This document shows positions 14,686-24,061 of a stretch of DNA of 64,000 nucleotides, one piece after another. The stretch is from assembly GCF_000177675.1 (NCBI RefSeq), contig NZ_ADGX01000019.1, positions 21,743 through 85,742 on the forward strand. Reading direction: 5' to 3'. Both the position numbers and the translations under genes were made by a program. The stretch is from Parafrankia sp. EUN1f. GTDB lineage: Bacteria; Actinomycetota; Actinomycetes; Frankiales; Frankiaceae. The notes under the pieces were generated by a model. The model made no database searches. It saw nothing but the letters and a program-made list of their open reading frames with translations, and was not told the DNA's origin. How positions within the stretch are numbered: position 1 is the stretch's first letter; each line of letters starts with the position of its first letter.

Positions 14686-17574
14686 CTAGCGGAAGAAGTC
14701 GACGCCCGATCCGGTCATCCGGCGTGGCAGCGACTCCGGGTCGGTCCCCGGCGGCAGCAGGCGGACACCGGCGTGCAGCAGAACGACACCCGAGCGGCCG
14801 ACGAGCACCGGGTCGAGGAGCACCTCGGCGACGGCGGGCGCACGCTCGGCGAGCCGGGCGAGCCGGTGCAGCACGTCCTCCAGGGCGGCGAGATCGGCTG
14901 GCGCGGTCCCACCCGTGGCGCCTGCGTCGCCCGTGCTGCCCGTGCTGCCCGTGCTGCCCGTGCCGACCAGCATGACGGCGCCCCGGATGCCGCGCACCAG
15001 CTCCGCGGCGTCCCGGTCGGTGAGGGGCAGGGCGCGGGCCAGCGGGTCGACGAGCAGGTCCGCGACCGCCCCGCCCAGCCGCAGCGACACCAGCGGCCCG
15101 ATCGCCGGGTCGTGGGTCATGCGGACCACGGTGGAGACACCGGCCGGGGCCATCGGCTGTACCAGCATGTCGCCCGGCCCGACCGCGGCCCGGATAGTGC
15201 GCCACGCCTCGGCCAGCGCGCCGGGACCCTCGACACCCAGGCGCACCGCGCCGACGTCCAGCCGGCCACGGAAGCGCTCGTCCGCGATCTTGAGGGCGAC
15301 CGGCCACCCGATCCGCTCGGCCGCGGCCAGCGCGTGGCTTTCGGAGACCACCCGTTCGGCCGGCCAGACCGCTAGGCCGACTCCGGCGAGGATCCCCGTG
15401 ACCCGGTCCGGTGGCAGCCATTCGCCGTCCATCGCCGCGCCGTCCATCGCGCGCATCGTCCGGCCCAGGTCGAGCCGGTCGAGGGTGGGCACGGTGCCCT
15501 GGTCGCGGTCCCGCCAGGCCGCGTGGTCGGCGGCCCGGGCGATCGCCCACGCCGCCGACTCCGGCGAGGCGAAGGACGGCACCGATCCGCGGCCCGGCGT
15601 CGAGACGTGGCCCGGCGTCGAGGCGGAATCCGGGGTCGAGGTGTGGCCCGAAGCCGCGCCGTGGTCGGTCCGGCGGGCGGCCAGCGCGGCCGGGATCCCG
15701 TCGTGGCCGAGGAAGGACGCGACGACCGGCAGGCGGCCCGCCGCGGCGACGCCGCGCACGGCCCGCGCCAGCTCGTCGCCGGCGGGATGCGGGGTGATCA
15801 GCACCAGCACGGCGTCGACGTCACCCGAACCGGCGACGGTGCGCAGCGCCGCCTCGAACCGGTCCGGGGCCGCCATCGCGCCCAGGTCCACCGGGTTCGT
15901 CGCGTCCTGGCCGTCGAGCAGGTCACGCAACGCGGCCGTGGTGGCCGATCCGAACCGTGCCACGTCGAGCCCGGCCGTGCGGCAGGCGTCCACCGCCAGT
16001 GCGGCCAGCGCGCTCGACGTCCCGACGATGCCGACCCGCCGCCCGACCGGCAGCGGCTGGGACACCAGCAGCGCGGCCATGTCGAAAAGCTGCCCCAGCG
16101 TGTCGACCCGGATGACGCCGGCACTGGTGAACAGCGCGTCCAGCGCAGGATCGGTGGAGCTGCCGCCGCTCTTGAGCGCGATCACCGGCTTGCGCCGGCC
16201 CAGCCGCCGGGCGATCCGGGCGAACTTGCGGGGGTTGCCGAAGCTCTGCAGGTGCAACATGACGACCTCGGTGCGCTCGTCCGACTGCCAGAACTGCAAC
16301 AGGTCGTTGCCCGAGACGTCCGAACGGTCACCGGTGGAGACGAACGTCGACAGGCCGATCGAGCGCCGCGCCGTCTCGGCGAGGAAGGTGCCGGCCAGCG
16401 CCCCGGACTGGGTGAAGGCACCGACCCGCCCGGTCGGGGGAGAGCCGGCGGCGAACGTGGCGTGCAGGCGGACCGCCGGATCAGTGTTGATCACACCCAT
16501 CGCGTTCGGGCCGATCAGCCGCATGCCCGACTCGCGGGCCAGTCGGGTCACCTCGGCGAGGCGGGCCCGGCCGTCGGCCCCGGCCTCGGCGAAGCCGGCC
16601 GAGACGACGATCAGGTTCCGGACGTCCTTGTGCGCGCAGGCGCGGACGGCGTCGGCGACCTGGGCCGCCGGCAGCGCGATCACCGCCAGGTCGACCGGGT
16701 CCGGGATCTCGCGCACGTCGGGATAGGCGTAGACCGAGGCGATCTGCCGGGCCGCCGGGTTGACCGGGTAGACCGGGCCGTGGAAGTCGCTGGACAGCAG
16801 CCGCCGAAACACCTCGTGGCCCGCGTTTCCGGGTCGCCTGCCGGCGCCGATGACCGCGACCGCCCGGGGGTTCAGCAGCCGGGCGATGCTGCGTGCCTCG
16901 GCGCGCTGCTCCAACGCCCGCGAGATGCCCCGCGCCCGCGGCGCCTGGGCGGTCGAGAACACCATCCGGATGATCCGCCCGCTGCCGCTGCCGCTGCCGC
17001 TGCCGCTGCCGCTGCCGCTCGCGCTGGTGTCGCCGCTGCTGGTGTCGGAACTGTCGTCGGGAGCGTCGTCGGGGACGAAGCCGGCGGCCTGGAAGACCCG
17101 CTGGGCGTGGTCGTTGCTGCTGGGCAGGTCGGCGACCAGGGCCCGAACGCCCAGATCGCCGGCGGCCGCGGTCAGGTGCTCCAGCAACAGCGGCCCCACA
17201 CCCCGGCGCCGGTACCCCGTCCGCACGACCAGGCGGACCCGGGCCGGGCCCGGGCGCGCGCCCGACCGGACGTACTCCGCCGCCCCGACCAGCCGGCCGC
17301 GCAGGATCGCGACGACCACCAGATGGTCCCGGTGGTCGTCGTCGGTCAGTCGCTTCGCGAGGGCGTCGGACGTCTGCTCGTCGTGCCACGGGGCGGGCAG
17401 GCCCGCGGACTCGGCCTCGGTCAGGCCGGTGTACAACGCGGCGAGGTCGGTCGCGTCGGTGCCGAGCGCCGGCCGCAGCTGGACGGGCGCGCCGTCGGTG
17501 AGCACGGCGTCCGCCTGCCAGCGCGCCGGACGGTCCAGATCTCGCACGGCCTCATCTCGCACGGCCTCTGCCAT
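14686..17574 (-). CDS. Pat-like protein lysine acetyltransferase: GNAT fused to NDP-forming acyl-CoA synthetase-like domains
   Basis: About 962 residues. N-terminal GNAT domain (about 30-170; RTGYRRRGVGPLLLEHL is the acetyl-CoA loop), a Gly-Ser repeat linker, CoA-binding domain (AVIGAGRRPGNAG), succinyl-CoA ligase-like flavodoxin domain (VGAFTQSGALAGTF, LKSGGSS) and C-terminal ATP-grasp region (WPVALKIADERFRGR). Proteins of this architecture (GNAT first, as in Streptomyces Pat) acetylate and inhibit acyl-CoA synthetases. Start 17574 has GGAGG eight bases upstream. Tandem-repeat insertions at 14933-14959 and 16981-17016 and an STPD/STPG-rich insertion near 15597-15650 expand linkers. Divergent from a MarR regulator. 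Confidence 0.88.
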   Translation of the reverse strand: MAEAVRDEAVRDLDRPARWQADAVLTDGAPVQLRPALGTDATDLAALYTGLTEAESAGLPAPWHDEQTSDALAKRLTDDDHRDHLVVVAILRGRLVGAAEYVRSGARPGPARVRLVVRTGYRRRGVGPLLLEHLTAAAGDLGVRALVADLPSSNDHAQRVFQAAGFVPDDAPDDSSDTSSGDTSASGSGSGSGSGSGSGRIIRMVFSTAQAPRARGISRALEQRAEARSIARLLNPRAVAVIGAGRRPGNAGHEVFRRLLSSDFHGPVYPVNPAARQIASVYAYPDVREIPDPVDLAVIALPAAQVADAVRACAHKDVRNLIVVSAGFAEAGADGRARLAEVTRLARESGMRLIGPNAMGVINTDPAVRLHATFAAGSPPTGRVGAFTQSGALAGTFLAETARRSIGLSTFVSTGDRSDVSGNDLLQFWQSDERTEVVMLHLQSFGNPRKFARIARRLGRRKPVIALKSGGSSTDPALDALFTSAGVIRVDTLGQLFDMAALLVSQPLPVGRRVGIVGTSSALAALAVDACRTAGLDVARFGSATTAALRDLLDGQDATNPVDLGAMAAPDRFEAALRTVAGSGDVDAVLVLITPHPAGDELARAVRGVAAAGRLPVVASFLGHDGIPAALAARRTDHGAASGHTSTPDSASTPGHVSTPGRGSVPSFASPESAAWAIARAADHAAWRDRDQGTVPTLDRLDLGRTMRAMDGAAMDGEWLPPDRVTGILAGVGLAVWPAERVVSESHALAAAERIGWPVALKIADERFRGRLDVGAVRLGVEGPGALAEAWRTIRAAVGPGDMLVQPMAPAGVSTVVRMTHDPAIGPLVSLRLGGAVADLLVDPLARALPLTDRDAAELVRGIRGAVMLVGTGSTGSTGSTGDAGATGGTAPADLAALEDVLHRLARLAERAPAVAEVLLDPVLVGRSGVVLLHAGVRLLPPGTDPESLPRRMTGSGVDFFR
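14933..14959. repeat. 9-bp tandem repeat coding Gly-Ser-Thr
   Basis: Three perfect gtgctgccc units, on the minus strand encoding a GSTGSTGST run in the ATP-grasp region of the Pat-like protein. Confidence 0.85.
16981..17016. repeat. 6-bp tandem repeat coding (Gly-Ser)n linker
   Basis: Six perfect gctgcc units; on the minus strand they encode the Gly-Ser linker between the GNAT and CoA-binding domains. Confidence 0.9.
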
Positions 17575-17728
17575 CGCCGAGCCTCCTACCTCCCGGATGC
17601 CCACCTCCGGTGCCGTCAGCCCTGCGATCATGCTGCCGCCACGCTGCGATCGTGCGCGGCCGGGCGGGTTCAGCCGAAAGGTCCGGGTAAAAAGTCGGAA
17701 TGCCAGCGCAAATCATAGGCTGGATGGC

Positions 17729-18256
17729 ATGGACGGCGGCAGAGAGCCGGCGGCCGGCGCGGGCGGTCGGGTGACCCCGGCCGAGCCGCGTTGGCTCCGG
17801 GACAGCGAACGGACCGCCTGGCGAGGGCTCATCAACGTCATGACGCGCCTGCCCGCGGCCCTCGACGCGCAGCTTCGCCGTGACGCGGGCCTGAGCCACT
17901 TCGAGTACTCGGTGCTCGTCGGCCTCTCCGAGGCGCCGAACCGGACCCTGGCGATGGCCCGGCTCGCCGAGTTCACCTGCGGGTCGCTGTCCAGGCTCTC
18001 GCACGCCGTCAAACGCCTGGAGGACAAGGGCTGGGTGCGGCGCTTCCCGTGCGCTGCCGACGGGCGGGTCACCAACGCGATCCTGACCGACCTCGGTTTC
18101 GCGAAGCTCGCCGCGACCGCTCCCGGTCACGTGGAGACCGTCCGTGACCTTGTGGTGGAGGCGCTCTCGCGGGACCAGCTGATCCAGCTCACCGCGATCT
18201 GCGGCCAGGTCCTCGACCGACTGGACACCCCGCCCCCACCGACCCGGCCCTGCTGA
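17729..18256 (+). CDS. MarR-family transcriptional regulator
   Basis: Winged-helix regulator of 175 residues: helix-rich dimer segment RTAWRGLINVMTRLPAALDA, recognition region MARLAEFTCGSLSRLSHAVK, wing with RRFPCAADGRVTNAILTD, and C-terminal dimerisation helix. The N-terminal 25 residues are Gly/Ala-rich and disordered. The gene starts 154 bases from the divergent Pat-like gene and could regulate it or itself; no clear operator was seen between them. ATG 17729 is in front of conserved sequence but its ribosome-binding site is weak. Confidence 0.9.
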   Translation: MDGGREPAAGAGGRVTPAEPRWLRDSERTAWRGLINVMTRLPAALDAQLRRDAGLSHFEYSVLVGLSEAPNRTLAMARLAEFTCGSLSRLSHAVKRLEDKGWVRRFPCAADGRVTNAILTDLGFAKLAATAPGHVETVRDLVVEALSRDQLIQLTAICGQVLDRLDTPPPPTRPC

Positions 18257-18267
18257 GAGCCACCGGG

Positions 18268-18726
18268 CTAGACGCCTGTCGTCGAGCCCGGTCGGGCGAT
18301 CATCAGGACGGTGACCACCGTCCACAGCAGGCTGAACAGGCCGCTGGTCACGGCGACCCGGGTGGTGCTCACGGCCGACCCCGGGGACGTCCGCACCTGC
18401 TCGATCAGCTGCTGCTGGCTGGGGAGCACCACCATCGCGAGGACGAGCGCGGCGATCCCGGTGAGCACGATCGAGGCCACCAGCCAGGGGTCGCCGACCA
18501 CGCCCATGCTCATGGCCGTGGCCAGCCCGAGGATCGGCACCACGATGCCGATCGCCGCGTACACGTTGCAGATGCGGTGCAGGGTGCTGACCATTCCCTC
18601 GGCCCGGGGGTCGGGCTCACGCAGCGCAGACCGCACCGCCGGGGCGAACATGCTCGCCGCGACCGTCACCGGGCCGACGGCGATGATCGCGGCGAGGACG
18701 TGGACGCTGAGGAGAAAGGTGGTCAC
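18268..18726 (-). CDS. four-helix integral membrane protein, DUF2269-like
   Basis: Small membrane protein of 152 residues with four hydrophobic segments (about 3-25, 52-72, 80-100 and 125-145). The first, LLSVHVLAAIIAVGPVTVA, resembles the conserved first helix of DUF2269-type proteins, where a His in the membrane segment is conserved. Function unknown. It converges with the MarR gene, the stops being only 11 bases apart. Confidence 0.7.
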   Translation of the reverse strand: MTTFLLSVHVLAAIIAVGPVTVAASMFAPAVRSALREPDPRAEGMVSTLHRICNVYAAIGIVVPILGLATAMSMGVVGDPWLVASIVLTGIAALVLAMVVLPSQQQLIEQVRTSPGSAVSTTRVAVTSGLFSLLWTVVTVLMIARPGSTTGV

Positions 18727-18938
18727 GAATGCCCAGGTTAGGTGCGTCGCCGCGGCCTCCGGGGCGACCGGAGCCCTCAGCCGCCGACGGCCTGCGGCCT
18801 GCGGATCCGAGCCGCTCGCCCCTTGACCGACCGGGCTGCCCGGCCCTTCCCCGCCAGCCTGGCCCTTCCCCGCCAGCCCTGCCGGCCAGGCTATTCCAGT
18901 CCCGGTCCCGGTCGGTTCCGGTCCGCTCGGGGCGGTGA

Positions 18939-19742
18939 TCAGTCCCGTGCGGGCAGCGCGTCGAAGACCGCGGACCGCTTCTCGGTCCGCGCGGTGAGCG
19001 CCTCGGCGAGCCCCGGGCCGTCGAAGGCGATGTCCATCTGCTGGAGCGTGTCGGTGAGGGCGTCGTCCGCGGAGCGGTCGAGGTCGGCGTAGACCTGCTT
19101 CTTGATGGTCGCGAACGAGAACGGCGAGCAGTTGGCCGCCAGGTCCGCCGCGTAGGCGAGGGCGGCGTCGAGCACCGTGCCGTCCGGGACAACCCGGTGG
19201 ACGAGGCCGATGGCCGCCGCCTCCTGGGCGTCGATGGTCCGCCCGCTGAGCAGGAGTTCCATCGCGGCCTGCACACCGATCACCCGCGGCAGCAGCCAGG
19301 ACACGCCGTATTCGGCGGCGAGCCCCAGGCGCGAGAACGCGGTCGCGAGCTTCGCCGACTCGGCCGCGAACCGGATGTCGCTGCCCAGCATGTAGGCGAA
19401 GCCGATGCCGACGGCGGCGCCGTTGATCGCGGCGACCACGGGCTTGCGCAGCCGCACGGCCAGCGTCGGCAGGTCCTCCCGGGCCGGGACGAATTTCTTG
19501 ATCATCTCGGGTCCGCCGCGCAGCACATCCAGGTCGGCGCCGGAGCAGAAGCCGGGACCGGCGCCGGTCACGACGATCACGCGGACGGCCGGATCGTCAT
19601 CCGCGGCGCGCAGGGCGTCCGCGTAGGCGGGGCCCATCGTCGCGGTGATCGCGTTGCGCGCCTTCGGGCGGTTGAAGGTGATGACACAGACCCCGTCGCG
19701 GATCTCGGTCAGAATCTCGCGCTCGTCGGTTTCCGTCGTCAC
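18939..19742 (-). CDS. enoyl-CoA hydratase/isomerase (crotonase) family protein
   Basis: Crotonase fold of about 267 residues: FNRPKARNAITATM, oxyanion-hole segment GFCSGADLDVL and NGAAVGIGFAYMLGSDIRFA, and AFSRLGLAAEYGVSWLLPR carrying the Glu expected at a catalytic position. The C-terminal trimerisation region is complete. The GTG start at 19742 has GGAGG upstream; an upstream extension to 19805 lacks homology. Probable beta-oxidation or acyl-CoA degradation enzyme, exact substrate unknown. No operon partner on this strand. Confidence 0.88.
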   Translation of the reverse strand: MTTETDEREILTEIRDGVCVITFNRPKARNAITATMGPAYADALRAADDDPAVRVIVVTGAGPGFCSGADLDVLRGGPEMIKKFVPAREDLPTLAVRLRKPVVAAINGAAVGIGFAYMLGSDIRFAAESAKLATAFSRLGLAAEYGVSWLLPRVIGVQAAMELLLSGRTIDAQEAAAIGLVHRVVPDGTVLDAALAYAADLAANCSPFSFATIKKQVYADLDRSADDALTDTLQQMDIAFDGPGLAEALTARTEKRSAVFDALPARD

Positions 19743-20014
19743 GCCGCCCGCCTCCGTGATTGCCTGGTCTGGTGGGATCCGCTGCCACCCGCACGTCGTC
19801 AACACCCGTACGTCGTCAAGGAGACTAGGCGACCACCGGGATCCCGCGCTCGCCAGATGTGACGGACGACAGATCCACGACGCACCGGACGAATAGGGCG
19901 TACTGCGACCAGGCGAAACTGCATGGGCCGGGATGCGGACCCGAGCGGCCGGCGTGCGCGTGCCTGCGCATGCGCACCGCCGGCCGCCATGGCGTCCGCT
20001 GCCTGCCCGGGCTC

Positions 20015-20794
20015 TCAGCGTTCGCCGCCACCGCGGCCGGGTGCGGCCGGGTCCAGGTGCGGCTGCTGTTCGGTCCGGGCGGCGCCGGCGGCCGCCCGCC
20101 CGCTGAAGCCGCTGTGCATGAGGGCGTCCAGGCGGGGCTCCTCACCGTCCGCGGAGCGCATGGTCGCGGCGAACTTGGTCAGACCGATCACGAGCGCGGT
20201 GAGAGCGACCCACAGGACGGTCAGCGAGTACGTGGGGTGGTGATGTGTCGCGGCCCAGAACGCCATCGCGACCGAGAACGCGCCGATGGTCAGCGGAGCC
20301 CACCAGGTGCCCCCGCGCGCTGCCTGCCGCTGCGAGAACGCCGAGACCAGGGCGTGGATGCCGAGGGCCAGCAGTGACCAGGCGGCGATCCGGGCGACCA
20401 CGGCCAGTGTCGGGCTGGGCCAGACGAGCGCCACGATGCCGCCGGCGGCCAGCGCGACGGCCAGGGCCGCGTGCGTGGGCCGCCAGGAGGTGCCGGAAGC
20501 CAGCCCGGTGACCAACTCGCTGAGCGCACCCAGCAGTAGCGTGATCCCGAGCAGGACGGCGATCGACTTGCCGGTGGTCAGTCCGAACATCGGGATGGCC
20601 AGTGCGAACAGCAGCCAGCCGATGCCCAGCGGGAGCAGTGCTCCCATGGCCCTGGCGCCCAGGTCCTGGCCCGCTCCCGCACCACCGGCCGCGCCGCCGT
20701 GGCCACCGCCGCGGCCATGCTCGTGAAAGGCGTGGCCATGAAGATCGTGGCCGTGGCCGCGAAGATCGTGGCCGCGGTCGCCTGATGCACTCAT
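20015..20794 (-). CDS. HdeD/DUF308-like membrane protein with His-rich N-terminus
   Basis: Integral membrane protein of 259 residues with about six hydrophobic helices in three repeated pairs (from ALLPLGIGWLLFALAIPMFG to LTVLWVALTALVIGLTKF), the pattern of the HdeD/DUF308 family linked to acid resistance in enterics. Unusually, the cytosolic N-terminus (residues 1-45) is rich in His, Gly and Asp with HGHDLHGHAFHEHG, a possible metal-binding tail. Function in this organism unknown. No obvious operon partner. Confidence 0.78.
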   Translation of the reverse strand: MSASGDRGHDLRGHGHDLHGHAFHEHGRGGGHGGAAGGAGAGQDLGARAMGALLPLGIGWLLFALAIPMFGLTTGKSIAVLLGITLLLGALSELVTGLASGTSWRPTHAALAVALAAGGIVALVWPSPTLAVVARIAAWSLLALGIHALVSAFSQRQAARGGTWWAPLTIGAFSVAMAFWAATHHHPTYSLTVLWVALTALVIGLTKFAATMRSADGEEPRLDALMHSGFSGRAAAGAARTEQQPHLDPAAPGRGGGER

Positions 20795-21000
20795 GAAGTC
20801 ATCCCTCCAGCAGGGTGGTTGTCGTGTGCGGGTTCTCCCTCACCCGTGCCCGGAGGCTTCGGATTTCATACCGTGCGTTACGAGATCGATTCGACCTGTT
20901 ATGGGCCTTGTCGATGAGGCCTGGATCGGTTGCCTACATCGGTGCGGGGACGCCAACCTGAGGACCGGTGGTCGGCGGTGGATCGGGGCGAGGAGCAGCG

Positions 21001-22008
21001 GTGAAGATCGATTACAACCTGTCGGACGACATCGCCGTGACCGCGGGCTCGGCGGTCGAGGTCGAGAAGGACGGCTACGCCGGGGCCTGGGTGGGGGAGA
21101 CCAGCCACGACCCGTTCCTCCAGTGCCTGCAGGCATCGATCGTGACCGACTCGATCACCGTCGGGACGTCGATCGCGATCGCCTTCGCGCGCACCCCGAT
21201 GACGCTGGCGAACCTGGGCTACGACCTGGCGCAGTACAGCGAGGGGCGTTTCGTCCTCGGTCTCGGCTCGCAGATCAAGCCGCACATCGAGAGGCGTTTC
21301 TCCATGCCGTGGTCGCATCCCGCGGCGCGGATGCGCGAGCTTATCCTCGCGGTCCGGGCGATCTGGGACTGCTGGCAGAACGGCACCAAGCTGGACTTCC
21401 GCGGTGACTTCTACACCCACACGCTCATGACGCCGTTCTTCACCCCGAAACCCCACGCGTTCGGCCCGCCCCCCGTCTTTCTCGCCGGCGTCGGCCCGGG
21501 CATGACGGAGGTCGCCGGCGAGGTCGCCGACGGGTTCTTCGTCCATCCGTTCAGCACCATGCGCTATATCGAGGAAGTGACCATTCCGGCGCTGCTGCGC
21601 GGTCGCGCCCGGGCCGGCCGCGACGACCTGGACGGCTTCACGGTCTGCGGGCCGGCGTTCGTCACGATCGGGCGGACGGACGAGGAGATGGCCCGCGCCG
21701 TCGCGGCGACCAAGAAGCAGATCGCTTTCTACGGCTCCACCCCGGCCTACCGTTCCGTCCTCGAGCTGCACGGCTGGGGTGAGGTGCAGCCGGAGCTGAC
21801 GACGCTGTCCAAGCAGGGCCGCTGGGACGACATGGCGGAGCTGATCACCGACGAGATGCTGGCGGAGTTCTCCGTGATCGGCTCGCCGGAGGAGGTCGGG
21901 CGCGGCCTCATCGCCAAGATCGGCGGCGTCTACGCCCGGACGACCCTCTACGACGCGGGCGGCTCGAACAAGGCGCACTGGCCCGCCGTCCTGGACGCCG
22001 CGCGCTGA
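21001..22008 (+). CDS. LLM-class F420-dependent oxidoreductase
   Basis: Luciferase-like TIM-barrel oxidoreductase of 335 residues: GYAGAWVGETSHDPFLQ, TVGTSIAIAFARTPM, YSEGRFVLGLGSQIK, and GPPPVFLAGVGPGMTEVAGE are typical of the F420-dependent actinobacterial group. Start GTG 21001 has AGGAG upstream. It heads a likely operon with the DUF2889 gene (34 bases downstream) and a dienoyl-CoA isomerase-like gene, suggesting oxidation of an acyl or terpenoid substrate; this is inference. F420 use is inferred from family, not tested by the sequence. Confidence 0.88.
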   Translation: MKIDYNLSDDIAVTAGSAVEVEKDGYAGAWVGETSHDPFLQCLQASIVTDSITVGTSIAIAFARTPMTLANLGYDLAQYSEGRFVLGLGSQIKPHIERRFSMPWSHPAARMRELILAVRAIWDCWQNGTKLDFRGDFYTHTLMTPFFTPKPHAFGPPPVFLAGVGPGMTEVAGEVADGFFVHPFSTMRYIEEVTIPALLRGRARAGRDDLDGFTVCGPAFVTIGRTDEEMARAVAATKKQIAFYGSTPAYRSVLELHGWGEVQPELTTLSKQGRWDDMAELITDEMLAEFSVIGSPEEVGRGLIAKIGGVYARTTLYDAGGSNKAHWPAVLDAAR

Positions 22009-22042
22009 CCCGTCCCGGCCGGCCCGGAGGGAGGTCGTCGCA

Positions 22043-23092
22043 GTGAGCTGGCAGTTCGTGGACCCACCTCCCGCCGAGCCGCCGTTGCACGCCCGCCGGG
22101 GCCTGCACGACCCGGTGGCGGGAAGCCCGGTCCGCCGTCCGGGCTCGGTCCGGCGCACGATCACGATCGACGCGCTGCACCCGGACGGGGCCGACGGGGA
22201 CCTGCACCTCCTCGGCCGCGGCCGGGACCTGGTCACCGCGCCCGACGGCTCGGCCGCGCAGGCCGACGCGGCGCGCTTCCACCTCGAGCTCGCCTTCTCC
22301 GGTGGGCGTGAGATCCGCCGCCTCGAGGTCGACCCAGCCGTGCCGCAGCTGCGCGAGCTGGTGGCCACCGGGGGCACGTCGGGGTTCCGCCGCCGCCTCG
22401 CGGAGCTGTTGCCCGAGCTCGACCAGAGGCTTCCGCTGCTCGCGGCGATGCTGGACGACGTGTCCGTGGTCGGGCTCATCTCGGGCTACGCGGTGAGCCG
22501 GATGGGGCACGTCCTGCGCGGCGGGCGTTTCCTGCTGGCCCAGGCCGACCAGTGCGCCGGCTGGATCCAGGGCGGGACGATCATCGAGAACATCGAGCGG
22601 GAGGGCATGCCGCCGATGGTGACGGGCCCGGCCACCCCTGCGCTCATCCGCCCCGACGACCCGCAGGGGTGGCACGAGATGCCGCCGCTGCCGCCGCACG
22701 GCATGCGCCGGCACCGCCGCCTGGACGTCGTGCGCTCCCCGGCCGTGCCCGGCGCCGCCGACGTGGACCTGTTCTTCCGGGACAGCTACCAGTCCGACGG
22801 CGGGCCCGAGACCGTCATCCACGAGTACACGGTCACCGCCCGGCTCGATCTCGCCAGCGGTGTCCTCACGGAGATCACGGCGTATCCCCGGGTCCTGCCC
22901 TGGGTGGAATGCCCGTTCGCGGCGGCGAGCGCGTCCCGCCTGGCCGGCGTCGCCGCCGCCGACGTGCGCGACGTGGTGCGGGCGCAGCTGCGGGGTACAA
23001 GCACCTGCACGCATCTCAATGACACGCTTCGGTCGCTGGTCTTCGTGCCCGCTCTCGCCTCGCTCCTGCCCGGGCCGGCCGCGGCCGCGTGA
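22043..23092 (+). CDS. DUF2889 domain protein
   Basis: Soluble protein of 349 residues with the DUF2889 pattern: N-terminal HARRGLHDPVAGSPVRRPGSVRRT, central SGYAVSRMGHVLRGG, and the C-terminal CTHLNDTLRSLVFVPAL block with conserved Cys and His. The N-terminal residues 200-250 are Pro-rich. Function is not known; members are often found with acyl-CoA or terpenoid degradation genes, which agrees with its neighbours here. It lies between the LLM oxidoreductase and crotonase genes on the same strand. Confidence 0.8.
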   Translation: MSWQFVDPPPAEPPLHARRGLHDPVAGSPVRRPGSVRRTITIDALHPDGADGDLHLLGRGRDLVTAPDGSAAQADAARFHLELAFSGGREIRRLEVDPAVPQLRELVATGGTSGFRRRLAELLPELDQRLPLLAAMLDDVSVVGLISGYAVSRMGHVLRGGRFLLAQADQCAGWIQGGTIIENIEREGMPPMVTGPATPALIRPDDPQGWHEMPPLPPHGMRRHRRLDVVRSPAVPGAADVDLFFRDSYQSDGGPETVIHEYTVTARLDLASGVLTEITAYPRVLPWVECPFAAASASRLAGVAAADVRDVVRAQLRGTSTCTHLNDTLRSLVFVPALASLLPGPAAAA

Positions 23093-23199
23093 CCGGGAGC
23101 CGGGCAGAGGCTCGGTGCGACCGGACAGAGGCTCAGCATGACCGGATCGAGGCTTCAGTGTGAAACGTTCGCCGTCCGTGCCTTTGTGGGGAGTCAGCC

Positions 23200-24033
23200 G
23201 TGGGTAGCCGCAACTTCGAGATCGACATCGTCGACCAGGTCGCCTGGCTGGTGCTCTCCCGGCCGGACGAGCTCAACACGTTCCAGCCGGAGTTCTGGTA
23301 TGAGTTCCCGAAGGCGCTGGCCCGGCTCGGTGCGGACGGCGCCGTCCGCGCGCTCGTCGTGGCGTCCACCGGCCGGCATTTCACCGCGGGTCTGGACCTG
23401 GCCGCCTTCGGCAGCGCCGAGCTCTTCGCCGACGGTGAGCCGGCCCGGGCCAACCTCGCCCGCCGGTCGCTGATCCTGCGGATGCAGGAGGCCCTGACGG
23501 CCCTGGAACGGCTGCGGGTCCCCGTGCTGGCCGCGGTACAGGGCGGGTGCATCGGCGGTGGCGTCGACCTGATCACCGCCTGCGACATGAGGTACGCCAC
23601 CGCGGACGCCTTCTTCACGGTCCAGGAGACCAAGATCGGAATTCCGGCGGATCTCGGGACGCTGCAGCGCCTGCCGCGGGTCATCCCGGACGGCCTCGCC
23701 CGGGAGCTCGTCTACACCGGGCGCCGGCTGCCCGCCGAGCAGGCTCTCGCCGCCGGTCTGGTGAACCAGGTGTTCCCGGACCGGGACGCGATGCTCCGCG
23801 GCGTCGGCGAGATCGCCGCGGAGATCGTCGCGAACAGCCCGGTCGCGGTGTGGGGCAGCAAGGAGCTGCTGCTGCACGCACGGGACCACACCGTCGCCGA
23901 CGGGCTTGCCTACACCGCGACCTGGCAGGGCGGCGCCTTCCAGCCCGGCGAGGTGACGGAGTCCGTCCAGGCCAGGTTCGACAAGCGGGCCGCGCGTTAC
24001 CAGGACCTGCCCTCGGCCATCACGCCCGAATAG
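23200..24033 (+). CDS. dienoyl-CoA isomerase-like crotonase
   Basis: Crotonase-family protein of 277 residues. It has acidic residues where delta3,5-delta2,4-dienoyl-CoA isomerase has its catalytic ones: Asp in CIGGGVDLITACDMRYA, Glu in FFTVQETKIG and Asp in IPADLGTLQRLP. The N-terminal SRPDELNTFQPEFWYEF and HFTAGLDLAAFG form the CoA pocket. This points to isomerisation of dienoyl-CoA in unsaturated fatty-acid degradation. Start GTG 23200 has GGGGAG upstream. Third gene of the 21001-24033 operon. Confidence 0.85.
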   Translation: MGSRNFEIDIVDQVAWLVLSRPDELNTFQPEFWYEFPKALARLGADGAVRALVVASTGRHFTAGLDLAAFGSAELFADGEPARANLARRSLILRMQEALTALERLRVPVLAAVQGGCIGGGVDLITACDMRYATADAFFTVQETKIGIPADLGTLQRLPRVIPDGLARELVYTGRRLPAEQALAAGLVNQVFPDRDAMLRGVGEIAAEIVANSPVAVWGSKELLLHARDHTVADGLAYTATWQGGAFQPGEVTESVQARFDKRAARYQDLPSAITPE

Positions 24034-24061
24034 CCCGCGACCGCCCGCCCCGCCGGCGGGC

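Noticed and set aside
15523..17718. 731-codon plus-strand open frame
   Set aside because: Antisense of the Pat-like gene; no domain pattern.
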